Shown here in pieces: positions 50,683 through 62,080 of a stretch of 64,000 nt of DNA. Origin of the DNA: Porphyra umbilicalis (taxonomy: Eukaryota; Rhodophyta; Bangiophyceae; Bangiales; Bangiaceae); contig KV918778.1 of NCBI GenBank assembly GCA_002049455.2, forward strand, positions 1 to 64,000. Reading direction: 5' to 3'. The stretch's first letter is position 1. Every line of letters starts with the position of its first letter. A program made the position numbers and the translations under genes. The notes under the pieces are model-generated. The model was not told the DNA's origin, did no database searches, and saw only the letters and a list, made by a program, of their open reading frames with translations.

Positions 50683-52094
50683 ATGGCGCCTTCCTGGACG
50701 ACTGTTAACGCCCTGCGGTCTGTCCTCAAGGCGAGCGGGCTCTCCTCCAATAGCATGAAGCAGGCGCTTATCGATCAATGCGCGGCAAATTGCGTGGCAA
50801 TCCCTGCGGCGGGTATGAGTGCCCCCGCGGCGGCCACGGTTGCTGCTTCCGACCACAAGTCCTCTCTCGCTCCAGGCGCGCCGGCGGTCGGCGCGCCATC
50901 GCAGCTAGCGGCCACCACAGCGGCTTACACGGCCTCTATCGAGGCGTTAGACGAGGTGGCTTACGCTGAGATGGCCCCTGTGCAGCACACGGTCTTCCCG
51001 GTCGTTACCTTTGCGGGCAACAGTTTACCCGCTGCTACTGTCGCGGAGGTCGCTCGGAGCACGGCTAGCAGCCCTGTGACTACCAGCTCGGTGTCGGCGC
51101 GGTCGCCCCCCTTCTCAAAGCACCAGCAGGCACGCCTCTGCCATGTCATGTGCATGCCTGAGGTGGCCGCGGGCGTCTTCGCGTCTCGCGGGTGCATGAG
51201 CCGCGTGCAGCAGGACAATCGTACAAAGCGCAGCGCATTTTGGGTGGCTGTTGTGTGCCCAGCCTTTAACGGCAGCGCCACGTTTACCAGGCCGCCCCCC
51301 TGTGCAGACATGGACATTGATGCCGACGTGCACCCACTGGAGCGGACAGGCGAGCGCCTGCATACGAAGTGAACAGAGGTACGTTGCCTTTTTCTTGTCG
51401 CATTTATTTGCTCCTTTCTTTTGCTGCTTTCGCTGTGGTATATTCACTTGTGACGCGCGGTATCACCTAGTCCCCGTCCTGCGGTCGATCGCGAGCGTAT
51501 CTTCTGACTTGTCATGTTGCTTTGCCCAGTCCGTGGCTTTGGTGTCTTTTTTTGCAGGTGGCTGCAAAGTTTGCTACCGTCTACAAGCGCTACTCAGCGT
51601 CAGGTCAGAATGACGTGGATAACTTTGGGAAAATGTCCGGCGGCGATGCACTTAACGAGCACATGTTCTTCCTTTTCAAGAATAACTCTATGGTTCTTGA
51701 CCTGGTGAATAGGGATCTGGGGTCGGCTGGTGTCGAGAGCGACACTGTCGGCGATGGCGGCAGCGGCGGCGGCGGCGATGGCGGCAGCGGTGTGGGGCTG
51801 CTGCGCTCTGCGGGGCGTGTCAACTAGCGCCCCTGGACGGAGGCGATGGCGTCGTTGGTCGAATGCTCGTCGACCATGGCAAAGGTAATGGACCGCCAGG
51901 CGGCGGCCGCACAGCTGGTGGCGCTCTAGAAGACGTTGCGCAACCTGAAAGAGGCGTGCGCCCTGATGGACATGATTGAATGCGTCGAGGAGCAGATTCG
52001 GGAGTCAATGACCCTGAAGCGACCGCGCGTGTCGAGTGGCTCTGAGAATGGGGCGGAGGTGGATGAAGACGAAGCACCCCCGGCTTCAGAGTAG
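50683..52094 (+). pseudogene. Two-exon trihelix/SANT-like transposon-type protein with three in-frame stops
   Basis: Exon 1 (50683-51378) starts MAPSWTTVNALRSVLKASGL and ends with an FWVAVVCPAFN segment. A 179-base intron (GTACGT..tttgcag, 51379-51557) follows. Exon 2 continues in phase 0 with VAAKFATVYKRYSASGQNDV, then LNEHMFFLFKNNSMVLDL. The FW..V..aFN / KF..VYKRY pattern resembles the MYB/trihelix DNA-binding module seen in many transposon-encoded proteins. A Gly/Asp-rich linker and a coiled-coil-like C-terminus (ECVEEQIRESMTLKRPR) follow. In-frame stops interrupt it at 51370 (TGA), 51825 (TAG) and 51927 (TAG), yet the same frame holds to the final TAG at 52092. The decay is by substitutions only. 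The upstream TATA box is intact. Confidence 0.65.
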
Positions 52095-53157
52095 GTGGGC
52101 ATTTTGGAGAGTTGGGCTTCAAAAGTACTTCCCGCCCTCCCCCCAGACCCGCCCACGCCCCCGAAGTACCGGGTTGGAGTACCAACCCGGCATTTTCTGA
52201 TATGCCAACCATATGGCCACTCGACCTGACATGCGAGGCGTTTCACTCTCCCTGACAGCGGCGATGACAGCATCGTGATAGGATCAGGAGAGTATTAGTA
52301 TTACGTAATTGTCATGCGGCCACTCTGGACCACGAAAAACAAACTATTGGTCAGTCAACCAAAATGCTATGGATTTTCTTAACTAAGACTGTTCCAAACA
52401 CGGCGGCCTCGCAGACAAGCGTGGACTGGGGGCATGACGGAGCGCGGACTGGCGGCACGGCGCGGATTCTGCGTTGGTACATTTTGCTCTTGTACCTTGG
52501 AGTGTTCGTTTTTCTCGTGATGGTTTGAAAACTGGATACACTAAGGTGCCCGGAGCATTAGGAAAAGATGCACATGGGCGAACTGTTTCCGTGCAAAGCA
52601 GAACCAGCAACGCGTGGGCTCGATCGCGGCGGTTCTGACAAGCACACACGCAGCACAACCGTCCTGGGAATCGCACCGCCGGTGAGAAAGGGATGTAGGT
52701 GAGCATAGAAACGGGAAATGGCCGGGAGAAGCGTTTTCTTGACGAAACTGTCCGGCCGCACACCGCTGGGGAGGGCACCTTGTGGGCGCGATGCTCTGGA
52801 GCCTGAATCGCCAGAGAAAATTAGGCCCTTAGAACTCATCTGGGGTTCGTACTGATGCCTGCAGGTACCAAGAGCGGAAGTCATAAAATCCCATATGAAA
52901 ATCTCGCAGATAATCAAGCTCATGCGCTACACTTGCACTGAAGAGAGGTTGACATTTGAGCCAGCTTTGGAATGCCTTAAAATATTTCAACGTGTGGACG
53001 GACGCGGATAGTTGTGTGGATCAGAGTGAAAGCACGTGGAGCACGCACATCCAATCGTTACACGGGTGGATGAGAGCCGTCCTTAGGAAACCGTGAAAGC
53101 CAGTCGTCACAACTTTCGAGATGTAAGGACTGGACAGGGATTCGTCTCGGTATCCGA
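52095..53157. other. Intergenic, no gene recognised
   Basis: Mixed GC content with several AT-rich patches (52300-52380, 52900-53000). No frame has coding character. Confidence 0.45.
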
Positions 53158-53532
53158 TTATCCTACGTGCATACGGTGCGTGGGCGCCAGCGCAGTGGAG
53201 CCCACGCCGCGTCGGCGTCGACGGCGCGCGCCGCCCGCCACACCGACGTCGTTGTTGCGCACAGGGCGGGCGCCGGCGGCGGCGAGGCGCGCAGCCGCAT
53301 CCTCCACCCCCGTCGCCACCATGACGGCGGTGAAGAGGCGCCGGCACGCCGCCGTGTTGAGCCGCTGCCCAGCGGCGAGGGCGGCCAAGTGGGGGGGTGT
53401 TCCCCGCCACGCCCGTGAGGAGGGCCGCGGCGGCGGGGCCGCTGCTACCGCCGCCGCCGCTACCGCCGCCGCGCATCGCAGATCCGCCGTCGGCAGCGGC
53501 CGCGCCGGCCCCGCGCGGGCGACGTCATGCAA
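53158..53532 (-). pseudogene. Ankyrin-repeat gene fragment
   Basis: A minus-strand frame encodes RGTPPHLAALAAG, then ACRRLFTAVMVATG, then AARLAAAGARPVRNNDVGVA. The G-TP-HLAA start, the second helix and the AGA..N-D/N hairpin follow the ankyrin consensus, with an insertion between the helices. Only one to two repeats are seen. There is no ATG with a convincing context and no flanking exon could be joined, so it is either an isolated exon or a relic. Ankyrin repeats mediate protein-protein contacts; the partner cannot be inferred. Confidence 0.35.
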
Positions 53533-54433
53533 TGCCGCCGCCCCCGCGGAGTGAAAGCTGACGTTCGCAGGTGTTTAGTCAAGTTCGTCAGGCGCGGGAG
53601 CCTGGCAAGTGAGGGCCGCTGTCATGTAGCACCCCTTCGCACCCCCGCGGAGGGGATTTCTTGCGGGCCAAACCGACAGGGTTGCCAATATATGGAAGCC
53701 CTGACGCACGATTGGAAGGGCAGCCGTATTCGAATATCGTGGCTTGTGGCCAGTCGTGGTAATTATAAATGTCTCCCGCAGCGTTGGGCCCGAATTCGGG
53801 CCTGAGGACCTAAATTGGATACGTCATGGTGGCGGATCACGAATGAGGGCCGCAGATCTCCTGTCGGCACGCACAGCTGTCGCCAAACTCCTGCCCCAAA
53901 CGGCCAGGCAACCTAGCGTGTACACACTGCGCGACAGGAACGGCTGCGCCCGGGTGTAGGCGAGCGGGGTGAGGGGTGCTCGCGCCACGTGACGCACGCG
54001 CTCCTGCGCTCGCACCCACCACAACCCCACGGAACCACAATGGCCATTGCCCGCATTTTCTGCTTACCACGGCTCGTAAGCACGTCACGCCCCCAGCCCG
54101 TGGGCGGTCCCCGTCGATAGCTCGATGGCACAAGGCTGCTAGGTCGGTGTCCCACCAGGGTGAGTTGGTCGAGCTCCTTTCGTCTGCAAAATGTGACGAC
54201 GCCCGGACGCCCCCACCCCACGAGCTCAGCACGTGCCCGGCATGTACCGGAGCGCCCGGCCGTGCCGTGCCGGCATACGCGTAAGTCAGTGCCAGCTTGA
54301 ACGGAAGCGTCCGCCTGCGCCTGGGGCCCTGATTGTACCTCTCCGTCATTGTATCTCGCCGCTGAGTCCTCCTTAGAACGCCTATACACGCGCTGACTTG
54401 CGTCCGCGTGACCGCTCGTCCTTCTACCCACAG
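53533..54433. other. Intergenic or intronic DNA
   Basis: No coding segment is supported. The right end reads cttctacccacag, a good 3' splice acceptor, directly before the P-loop-type exon at 54434. Part of this stretch may be its intron. Confidence 0.4.
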
Positions 54434-55393
54434 GCTCATCCGGATTTGGAGCTACTTGCTCTCGCCATGGATGACCGTCATGTTTTTCTTGCAACTCGCA
54501 ACCCCACCATTCCGGCAGCTTGCCGCACTTTTGCGCTAACGGGTGTCACCAAGGCATCGGGCGACGACGTGCGCGCCCACTGGCTAAGATCCTGGCACCT
54601 GCACCTTTGTGCATTTGACGACGAGGAGACGGCCGAGCTGTGGACCGAGGCAACGGTTGTCAGCGACGAAACCGCCCTACCGCCACTACTTCCCTTCCCC
54701 TCCCCCTCCGCCTTCGCCTCCCCCCCTCCGCTTCTCGTCGCCTCCGCCTACCCCCTCCGCTCCAATGCCAACCTGCCACCCTTCCCCCCCGTTTGCGGCA
54801 CACTTGTACGAGTGTGCGTCGCCGGCGTCGAGTCAGTGGTTGATCTCGCCGACCCTCTCAGTGCCGCCAATTTCTTCATGTCGATCGGCGGTACGGCTAC
54901 CAGGAAGGAGGTCCTTGTTAGTGGGCTGCCACATCTGCAATGCTCGTTCACTACCAAACAAGTCGTTGCACCCTCCACGCGTTGCCCTCCCGCTCTCGAC
55001 CAAGTCGTCACCGTGCCTCCTCGCGAAGACAAGAGGCGGCGGCTCACAATCTCGGTGGTTCCACTCAGTTCTAAGGTCCCCCCATCCTCCGCCGACCACC
55101 ATGACGCCATTGGCGCTGGAAGCGGCCAGCCTCGGAAACACGTGGCTTGGGCGTGCGCGGGTAGCGTCGCCGGTCGCCTTTGCGGCCATGCCGTCAAGGA
55201 GGACATTGCAGCACGGCTTCCAGTCACTTCAGTGCCAGGCATAGTGGCACTGCCCTCCTATTTGGACGGGGAGGCTCTGCGCGTGTGTCGCCTGCTTTCC
55301 GCACAACAAAGAGTCTTTCTGACTCGGCCGCCGGGTTGCGACAAGACCCATGTAGCATATCTCTGCTACCAATTGGCAATTAGCCACGAGTAG
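54434..55393 (+). CDS. Exon of an unknown protein ending in a degenerate P-loop
   Basis: The segment follows a polypyrimidine-cag acceptor and encodes AHPDLELLALAMDDRHVFLA. The first ATG inside it is 54467. Normal-composition sequence with a Pro-rich linker follows (~80-120), then GTLVRVCVAGVESVVDLADP and a basic KRRRLTI segment. Near the end ALRVCRLLSAQQRVFLTRPP is followed by GCDKTHVAYLCYQLA. This looks like the start of a helicase-type NTPase domain (xFLTGPPGTGKTHVA). However, two of the three P-loop glycines are replaced (Arg and Asp), and the frame stops at 55391 before any Walker B motif. The retrotransposon LTR begins just beyond, so the gene may have been cut by that insertion and then decayed. 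Confidence 0.45.
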   Translation, partial: AHPDLELLALAMDDRHVFLATRNPTIPAACRTFALTGVTKASGDDVRAHWLRSWHLHLCAFDDEETAELWTEATVVSDETALPPLLPFPSPSAFASPPPLLVASAYPLRSNANLPPFPPVCGTLVRVCVAGVESVVDLADPLSAANFFMSIGGTATRKEVLVSGLPHLQCSFTTKQVVAPSTRCPPALDQVVTVPPREDKRRRLTISVVPLSSKVPPSSADHHDAIGAGSGQPRKHVAWACAGSVAGRLCGHAVKEDIAARLPVTSVPGIVALPSYLDGEALRVCRLLSAQQRVFLTRPPGCDKTHVAYLCYQLAISHE

Positions 55394-55744
55394 CCCCCTT
55401 GACTGGCCGAATCCACGGATGTGTGTGACTCGGCTTGTGGCACGCCCTTTGGGGGGTTTCTTCCGCATTGTTTATTTTTTATTTGCTTGTTTGCTTGCCT
55501 GTCTTATCTGTCTGCCGGCACTCATTACGATCGCTTGATTGGATGGTCGATCGACCAGTGCCGTTGTTTGTATTAAACCACCGTGGGTCCCGGGTCGCCG
55601 TCGTGGGCACCACCCGGCTCCCCATCGGATGCCCTTCAACAAAAGGTCTTCTTCCTCGCCGCGACGGCGATAGAACTCGCTTTATTGCTTGGCTACGGTC
55701 GGTCTCAGTAAACTGGTAATTGAACTAACGTTATTAATACCACA
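55394..55744 (+). repeat. 5' LTR (right border seen, left border approximate)
   Basis: The region ends ..taataccaca, with the terminal CA typical of LTRs, followed by two bases and a tgg-starting primer-binding site. A left TG could be at about 55400 or 55420. Its T-rich segment and tattaaacc string would suit an LTR promoter/polyadenylation region. Confidence 0.6.
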
Positions 55745-55746
55745 TT

Positions 55747-55761
55747 TGGTGGAGCAGCAGG
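55747..55761 (+). promoter_or_regulatory. tRNA primer-binding site
   Basis: tggtggagcagcagg begins with tgg, complementary to a tRNA 3' CCA, two bases after the LTR end. I did not identify the tRNA species. Confidence 0.55.
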
Positions 55762-55852
55762 GGATACCCTCGCCTTCATCGTGCCTCGCGGCACGGTGTC
55801 CCCGAGAACTTTCTCGCTGCCTCGTGGCATTGTGACGGTGTCGATACGGTCG

Positions 55853-55948
55853 CTTGGCGCGCGGGGCGTAAGCCATCGACTTGTGGGCGTGGTGCCGGGG
55901 GCATCACGGTTGAGATCTCCGACGTTGGCGCGCAGGGCGTAAGCCAAG
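55853..55948 (+). repeat. Direct repeat in the retrotransposon leader
   Basis: ttggcgcgcggggcgtaagcc (about 55853) and ttggcgcgcagggcgtaagcc (about 55925) lie between the primer-binding site and gag ATG. They could be part of a packaging or dimer-linkage structure; that is inference. Confidence 0.6.
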
Positions 55949-55973
55949 TCGGAACACTTGTTCAGGTCCCAGT

Positions 55974-57620
55974 ATGTCTACTGGTGGTACCGGCGGCACT
56001 CGGCGAGCCAGAGACGGCAAGTTGCCATCTGGCTACCGGCCGCCGGGCGGGGGACAAGGCACTCCTGCCGCCTCCGACGCCCCCACGGACGGTGCTCCAA
56101 CTCCTCCCATCCCTGCGGATCAAGCCGCCTCTGGGCAGATGCAGGTGGTGGAGAGCCTGAAGGCGGCCGTTGAAGCACTTCAGCGACGCCTAACGGCCCA
56201 AGAACAGACTAACGAGTCTCTGGTGCGAGCCAATGACAAGTTGGTCGACGACGTCGAGGCCCTGCGCAAGGTCGACTCCCATGAGGAGGAACGCCGTGTG
56301 GCTAAGTCTCGCCGCCAGTCGGGCGACAAGACCAAGGACGTCAAGAAGACGAGCAAGGTGATTAAGGACAAGTCCGTCCGCAAGGACGCTCCGGCTAACG
56401 CCGCGCTTTCCTCATCTTCCGACGATTCCGCTTCTGGGTCAAGCCCGACGTCGTCAGACGACGACAACCCCAACGCGACGGACACGTCCTCTTCGGACGA
56501 TGGCCACGGGCCCCCACACCCGCCGTCGCCCCTAAGTGGGTCCTCGCCGAGCGAAAGCTCGAGCGAGTCGGACGCGGCCGCGCGCAAGCGCCCCGCGCCC
56601 CCCACCAAACGGAAGGAGCGACTTGAAAAAGCCTATAGGATCAAGGTGATCCGCCCGGCTAATAGCCGCTTCAAGGCACTCCTGGACTACAGGACGTACT
56701 TCCTGATCCGCCGTCAACTGACGTATACGCCTAAAGAGGCACAGCGGTCGCACCGTCTCAACAAACGTTTGGACGGAGCGTTCCATGGGCAACAGCCATT
56801 CACGGGAGCCCTGCCCTTGGGCATCTTCACGTTCTTGACGACCTTTCGCCGCGCGTGCGACGCGGCTGGGCTGACGCACGGTCAATCCCTTCCGCTTAAG
56901 GTCTTTCGACTAGCCGGCAACGCCAAGATGGCCTTCTCCGGCGCGCTTAACAGCACCCTCGGACGTAAGCGTTACGCCATCCGTACCTACGGAGATGCCG
57001 TCAACTGGCTTCTTTCGAAGTATGCGACGCACGCAACCATGGCTAACGCCTATCAAGACATCATTACGATGAAGTAACAAGACAACGAGGCGACCACGGC
57101 CTTTGGTCATCGCGTGGAAACGCAATGCGACCTCCTGAACGGTTTGTTCGACATCCAAGACGTTAAGGACGTCTTCATCACTGATCTTTCGGACCTTGTG
57201 CAAGCGCACGTCCGGGTACTGAAGGACCAGTTCCCCGACCGAACCCTGTCCGAGACGGTCGCCACCGCCCAGATGTACTGGGACGGCACCAACAAGTTGC
57301 GTTTGCAACTCAAGATTACCCGCCCAACGGCGATCAAAGTCGCTTACGCGACACAAGACCAGCGGACGACGACGGAACGACCGTTCACACCGGTTCGCAC
57401 CCCGCCGCCCCCTCGGGCCGCCGTCCCTCAAGCCAATCGGGCTGACGTCTGTTACAACTGTAACAAGCCCGGGCACTTCGCCGCACAGTGTGCCGAGCCT
57501 TATCGCCCTCGCGAGCGTCGGCAACCGCCTATCGGCTTTCATGCCCTTGCCGACGGTAACGTCGAGGAACACGAGGTCGAGCATCCGGCGGACGCCGTGG
57601 ACGACTCGAAAAACGTCTAG
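55974..57620 (+). CDS. gag: gag, one in-frame stop codon
   Basis: Gag forms the virus-like particle and packages RNA. The ATG is 55974. The N-terminal ~70 residues are Gly/Pro-rich. A coiled-coil-like stretch (LKAAVEALQRRL) and a long Ser/Asp-rich low-complexity region follow, and then the capsid-like domain from ~56600. An in-frame TAA at 57075-57077 interrupts it. The same frame continues without indel to TAG at 57618, so the break is a single substitution or a recoded stop. The nucleocapsid zinc knuckle CYNCNKPGHFAAQC (C-x2-C-x4-H-x4-C) lies at 57450-57491. The end carries the frameshift signal into pol. This copy would make a truncated gag lacking the knuckle unless the stop is read through. 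Confidence 0.9.
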
Positions 57621-57649
57621 GCCGGGTGCCCGACTTGGGGTTGCCCGGC
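57608..57649 (+). promoter_or_regulatory. Gag-pol -1 ribosomal frameshift signal
   Basis: In the gag frame the codons read tcG AAA AAC gtc tag. The heptamer G_AAA_AAC (57608-57614) allows both tRNAs to slip one base back into the pol frame. A six-base spacer including the gag stop is followed by a GC-only stem, gccggg (57621-57626) paired with cccggc (57644-57649). The 17-base loop holds cccg and gggg, which could add a second helix. Pol is in the -1 frame, exactly as this predicts. Confidence 0.75.
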
Positions 57650-60600
57650 GGAACGCGAAAGCGTACGGTGACAAGACTCTTACGTCGTGCCCTTCGGCAC
57701 TATGAGATCGCAGCCACGTTAGGCCCATGCCTGCGCATAATGCGAAGTTGCCGCCCTGTCTTAGACACGGGCGCCGGGGTGAACATAGTGCGAACTAGTG
57801 TTCTCCCTTCGAGCTGGATGGCTTACGCCGAAGAGTTGACTACGCTTCCGCGCATCCGAGATGCAAACAACAATCGTCTTGTGACGAAGTATGCCATACA
57901 TCTGTATGTAGACACCGGAGGTGTGCGTCTATTTGACCGATTCCTCGTTGCCGACAACTTGTCAGTCCCGTGCATTCTTGGCACCGAGTTCATTGAACAA
58001 AACATCGAGGGCATTCTGCCGCGCTTGCGCAAGATCGTCTGGCAAGAGCACGTGCGATGCACGGAAGAGCAACCTCGGCCAACGCCGATCTTAGCTTGTC
58101 TTAACGACAGCGCGTGGGACCGCCACTGGCAAGATAAACCCGCTCGGGTTCGAGCCTGCAAACAGGTGCGTGTCAACGGACACAAGGAGGAGTGGATCAT
58201 GGCCACGTGCGACAAGCCTGGTATGGTTACCATCACACCGAACATTCGGTTGTGCCGACACAAGTCCATGGCAGTCGCCCGAGGCATCGCCATCGTCAAA
58301 CCGGACGAACCATTCCTGGTCAAGTTATGCAACTTCGGCAAGGACCAAGTCATTGTTCGCAAGAACTCTACCTTGGGGTTTGCAGAACCCTACCAAGGGC
58401 CGATGCTTTCCGCCGTCTTGGATGACAACACCCCGAAGGGTGGAACCGATAATTCATCGGACGACGCGAGTCGTGACCCACTCGAGGACCTCGACCTCAG
58501 TGAGGCACCCGAGTACCTGCACAAGCAGATTCGAGACATGCTGAAGACGCATTCGTCTATGTGGGGTGGAACCCTTGGCGTCATCCGTGCTACGGAGCAC
58601 GCCATCGTCACTTCTCCCGACGCTCTGCCCATACGGGCCCAACCCTACCGCACCGGGCCGTTCAAACGGCAGATCATCGCTGATCAGATCAACAAGATGT
58701 TGAAGCTCAACGTCATTGCCCCTAGCCATAGTGCTTGGGCAAGCCCCGTGGTAATTGTACCAAAGAAGAACGGCAAGGCCCGATTCTGTGTCGACTATCG
58801 TCGGTTAAACAACATCACCAAGAAGGATGCTTATCCCTTGCCTCGGTTGGAGGACTGCCTCGACTCCTTGGGAGATGCCCAGGTGTTCACGTCCCTCGAC
58901 TGCACCGCGGGGTACTGGCAAGTACCCTTACGCAAGGACGACCAAGAGAAGATGGCGTTCACGACGCACTGTGGTATATACCACTGGTTATCCATGCCTT
59001 TCGGCTTGACGAACGCGCCCGCTACCTTTCAGCGCGCGTTGGATATTATCCTCTCGGGTTTGAAGTGGCAGATATGCCTCGTCTACTTAGACGATGTCAT
59101 CATCTTGTCCGCAAACGCGGAACAACACGTCAAAGACGTTGACACGGTTCTTCACCGCCTCCGAGAAGCCGGGGTCACCCTCAACTTGGAAAAGTGCACG
59201 TGGTTCTCCGATGAGGTCGAGTACCTAGGACACATTGTCCGCCCCGAGCAACTGCACGTGCACAACAAGAACGTGGATGCTCTGAAGCATGCCAAGTTCC
59301 CAACCACAAAGACACAGCTGAAAAGCTTCTTGGGCATGTGCAACGTCTATCGACGGTTTGTCAAAGACTTTGCCAAACGAGCCAAGCCCCTGACCGCCCT
59401 GACTAGGGCCGAGATCCCACTGGATTTACCATCACCGACGGACGCGGCTATCGCCGCCTTCGAGGACCTTCGCAACGCACTGTTGTGCCCACCGGTATTT
59501 GCCTTGCCGAAGGCCAATCGGAAGCTCGTCGTTGACGTGGACGCATGCGCCGACCAAGTTGGTTGTACCCTCCTCCAAGAGGAGCCGGGCGAACTGCTTC
59601 ACCCTGTCGGGTATTGGAGCCGAGGACTCACTGCTGCAGAGCAAAACTACTCCACCACAGAGCGAGAATGCCTCGGCGTTGTGTGGGCTGTCCTCAAGTT
59701 GAGGCACTTCCTCGACGGACAACGCTTCCTCATCCGAACGGATCACCAAGCACTTAGCTGGATCTACAGCACGACCGACTCAAGCGGACGCTTGATGCGA
59801 TGGCGACTTCGCCTCTCCGAATATACATTCGATATGGTTTATAAACCAGGTGCATCTCACCACTTGCCCGACTTCCTGTCGCGCGCCTCTACGGTGGCGC
59901 CGCCAGAAGATATCCATGATGATATACCTTGTCTGGCATTGGCCGAGACGGCCAACGGCTTAAGAACGGGGAGGTACACGGGTACCGACACACCGGAACC
60001 GGTGGAGTTCGACGACGTTGTCGAAGCACAAAAAACAGACGACTTCTGCGTCGAGATGTCCACTCGCGTGGAGCGCGGAACGGCCAAGGCCTTCTTCCGC
60101 GATGAGTATCACGCTCTGTACCGCCGTGCGCCTTACGGCAATCAACTGGTTAATCCAAAGTCTCTACGCGGACGCGTGTTGACCCTCGAGCACCACGCAA
60201 CCGTGGCCGCCCATCCTGGTATGAACCGGATGTATTACTCCATGCGCAAGGCATACTACTGGCCTTCAATGGTGACGGATATTCATTCGACCATCACCAA
60301 ATGCACAACGTGTGCGCAAAACCGCCTCGCCTTGCGGCGACACACCACGCCCTTGACCCTGTTCCAGGCTACCGATCCTCTCACGGAGCTATCCGTTGAC
60401 ATCTTTGGGCCCATCCCGGCCTCCAAGAAGGGCAACCGCTTCATCTTGGTTATCACCGACCGCTTCGCCAAGCTCACCAAGTGCGTCGCCTTGCGGCGAA
60501 TCACGGCTATGTCAGTGGCGTCAGCCATCATCGACGCGTGGGTGTCAGCCTACGGGCCACCGGACCGGATCCTATTGGACCAAGGGCCCCAGTTCATGTC

Positions 60601-62080
60601 GAACTTCTTCATCGCTGTGATGAAAATGCTTGGCATTGAAACGGTTCGCACCACGGCGTATCATCCCCAAACCAATGGGCAAGTTGAACGGTACAACCGT
60701 ACCATGGCTACGCAGCTGCGACACTACGTCGCCGACGACCCATCACGATGGGATGAGCTACTCCCGGTAATCACCATGGCGTATAATAGCCAACCACATC
60801 GGTCGACGGGCATCGCCCCATTTGAGCTTGTTATCCCAAGGCGGATCCCCAACCTCACGGTTCGCAACTTGCCCCCGGGCACTCCGCTTACCAATAAGGG
60901 AACGCTCAAGGATGGGTCACCCCTAGCTCGCAAGCGCGAGTTCATGGCCCGCCTGCGCAAGCAGATCCCCGTCGTGGTCGAGGCCTTGCGTAAGACGCAA
61001 CAACGTTACAAACGTAACTTCGACCATCGGGTCGCAACCCGCAATGCGGACGTCAAGATCGGCGACTACGTATACACGACCAACCACGATAGGAAAAACA
61101 AGCTGCAAAGCAAAGCCATTGGCCCCTTCGTGGTCGTCGACGCGGACGCGGACGCCTCCACGTTTGTCATTGACATTGACGGCGAGAAGAAACGCGTGAG
61201 CAGTGACCATGTCACCCCAGCTCCTCGTCCAACGACGACGGACAAGGTTCCACACCCCTTGCTAGATGGTCTAGACCAACGCAAGTCAACCCCGGCAACT
61301 GCCGATGAGTATGTGATCGACAAACTCCTAGGCTTACGCCAGACGGGTGACAGCTATAGCGCTAAGGTGCGCTGGTTCGACGACGGGTCGAAAGACGACA
61401 CCTGGGAACCCCTGGAGAACCTCCCCCGCAACCTGGTGGTGCGTTTCCTTCGACAGAAGAAGAAGCATGTACCGGGGTACGAGTGGCAAACGCCAACGCG
61501 ACGAAGTCGCCGACAGGCCGGGCTCACAACCGTGGCCAACATCGTCATGGACTCCACGTGGATACCCACTATCCAACATGTCCATGTTACCGGTGACGGA
61601 GTTATCCATGCCGATGTCTCTTGGACAGAGTCAAGTACCGACGTTGCAATTAAGGAAGTAATTCCTGTGGCGTGGCTCAAGTCCACTCTGCCGTCCATGA
61701 CGCGCAACTTTGCGTATGACCCCCAACTTGCCTTGCGGCATTTCTCTCGGCTGAACCGTGTTTACGGCCCGTACACTTATGTGTGGCCGAAATCCGCACA
61801 GGCGACACTCATCGGGAGCGATCTCCCCGTACCAGTGCTTCCCAGCGGGTTTCTGGTACCTCCGGTGCAACACTTGGACTCAGTCCTTCGACGCTTGGTC
61901 ACAACCACAGAAGAAGCAACCGTGGTAATACCACAATGGACTAACGCCAGTTGGTACGCTACTGCCATACGTGCATGTTTCGAGTACGAAGTGCTTTTAT
62001 CAGCAGACTCATGGGATACAAATCCCACAACATGGGCCATGATGGCCTGCCACTTCCTTCATCGCTATGACGATAAATAG
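57615..62080 (+). CDS. pol: pol: protease, reverse transcriptase, RNase H, integrase, chromodomain
   Basis: There is no ATG at the start; it is entered by frameshift. Protease: LDTGAGVNIV with DTG at 57764. RT: FCVDYRRLNN (~58780), FGLTNAPATFQ, and catalytic YLDD at 59084-59095. RNase H: VVDVDAC (~59530), TTEREC, RTDHQALSW. Integrase: H-H-C-C zinc part (HHATVAAHPG..CTTCAQ), then D (60398), D (60578) and E (60686), a DD35E spacing. It is followed by PHRSTGIAPFELV and the GPY-like HR region. Chromodomain: EYVIDKLLGLRQTGDSYSAK, VRWFDDGSKDDTWEPLENL (61307-61430), which marks the chromovirus lineage and would target chromatin. About 210 further residues (to 62080) follow and are not typical of chromoviruses. 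The frame is uninterrupted for 4.4 kb, so this enzyme set appears intact although gag carries a stop. Confidence 0.96.

Noticed and set aside
56180-57728. Minus-strand frames opposite gag, up to 272 codons
   Set aside because: Antisense to gag and to the start of pol, overlapping the zinc knuckle and frameshift site; no independent evidence, unlike the ORF at 62232-64000, which overlaps no sense gene.
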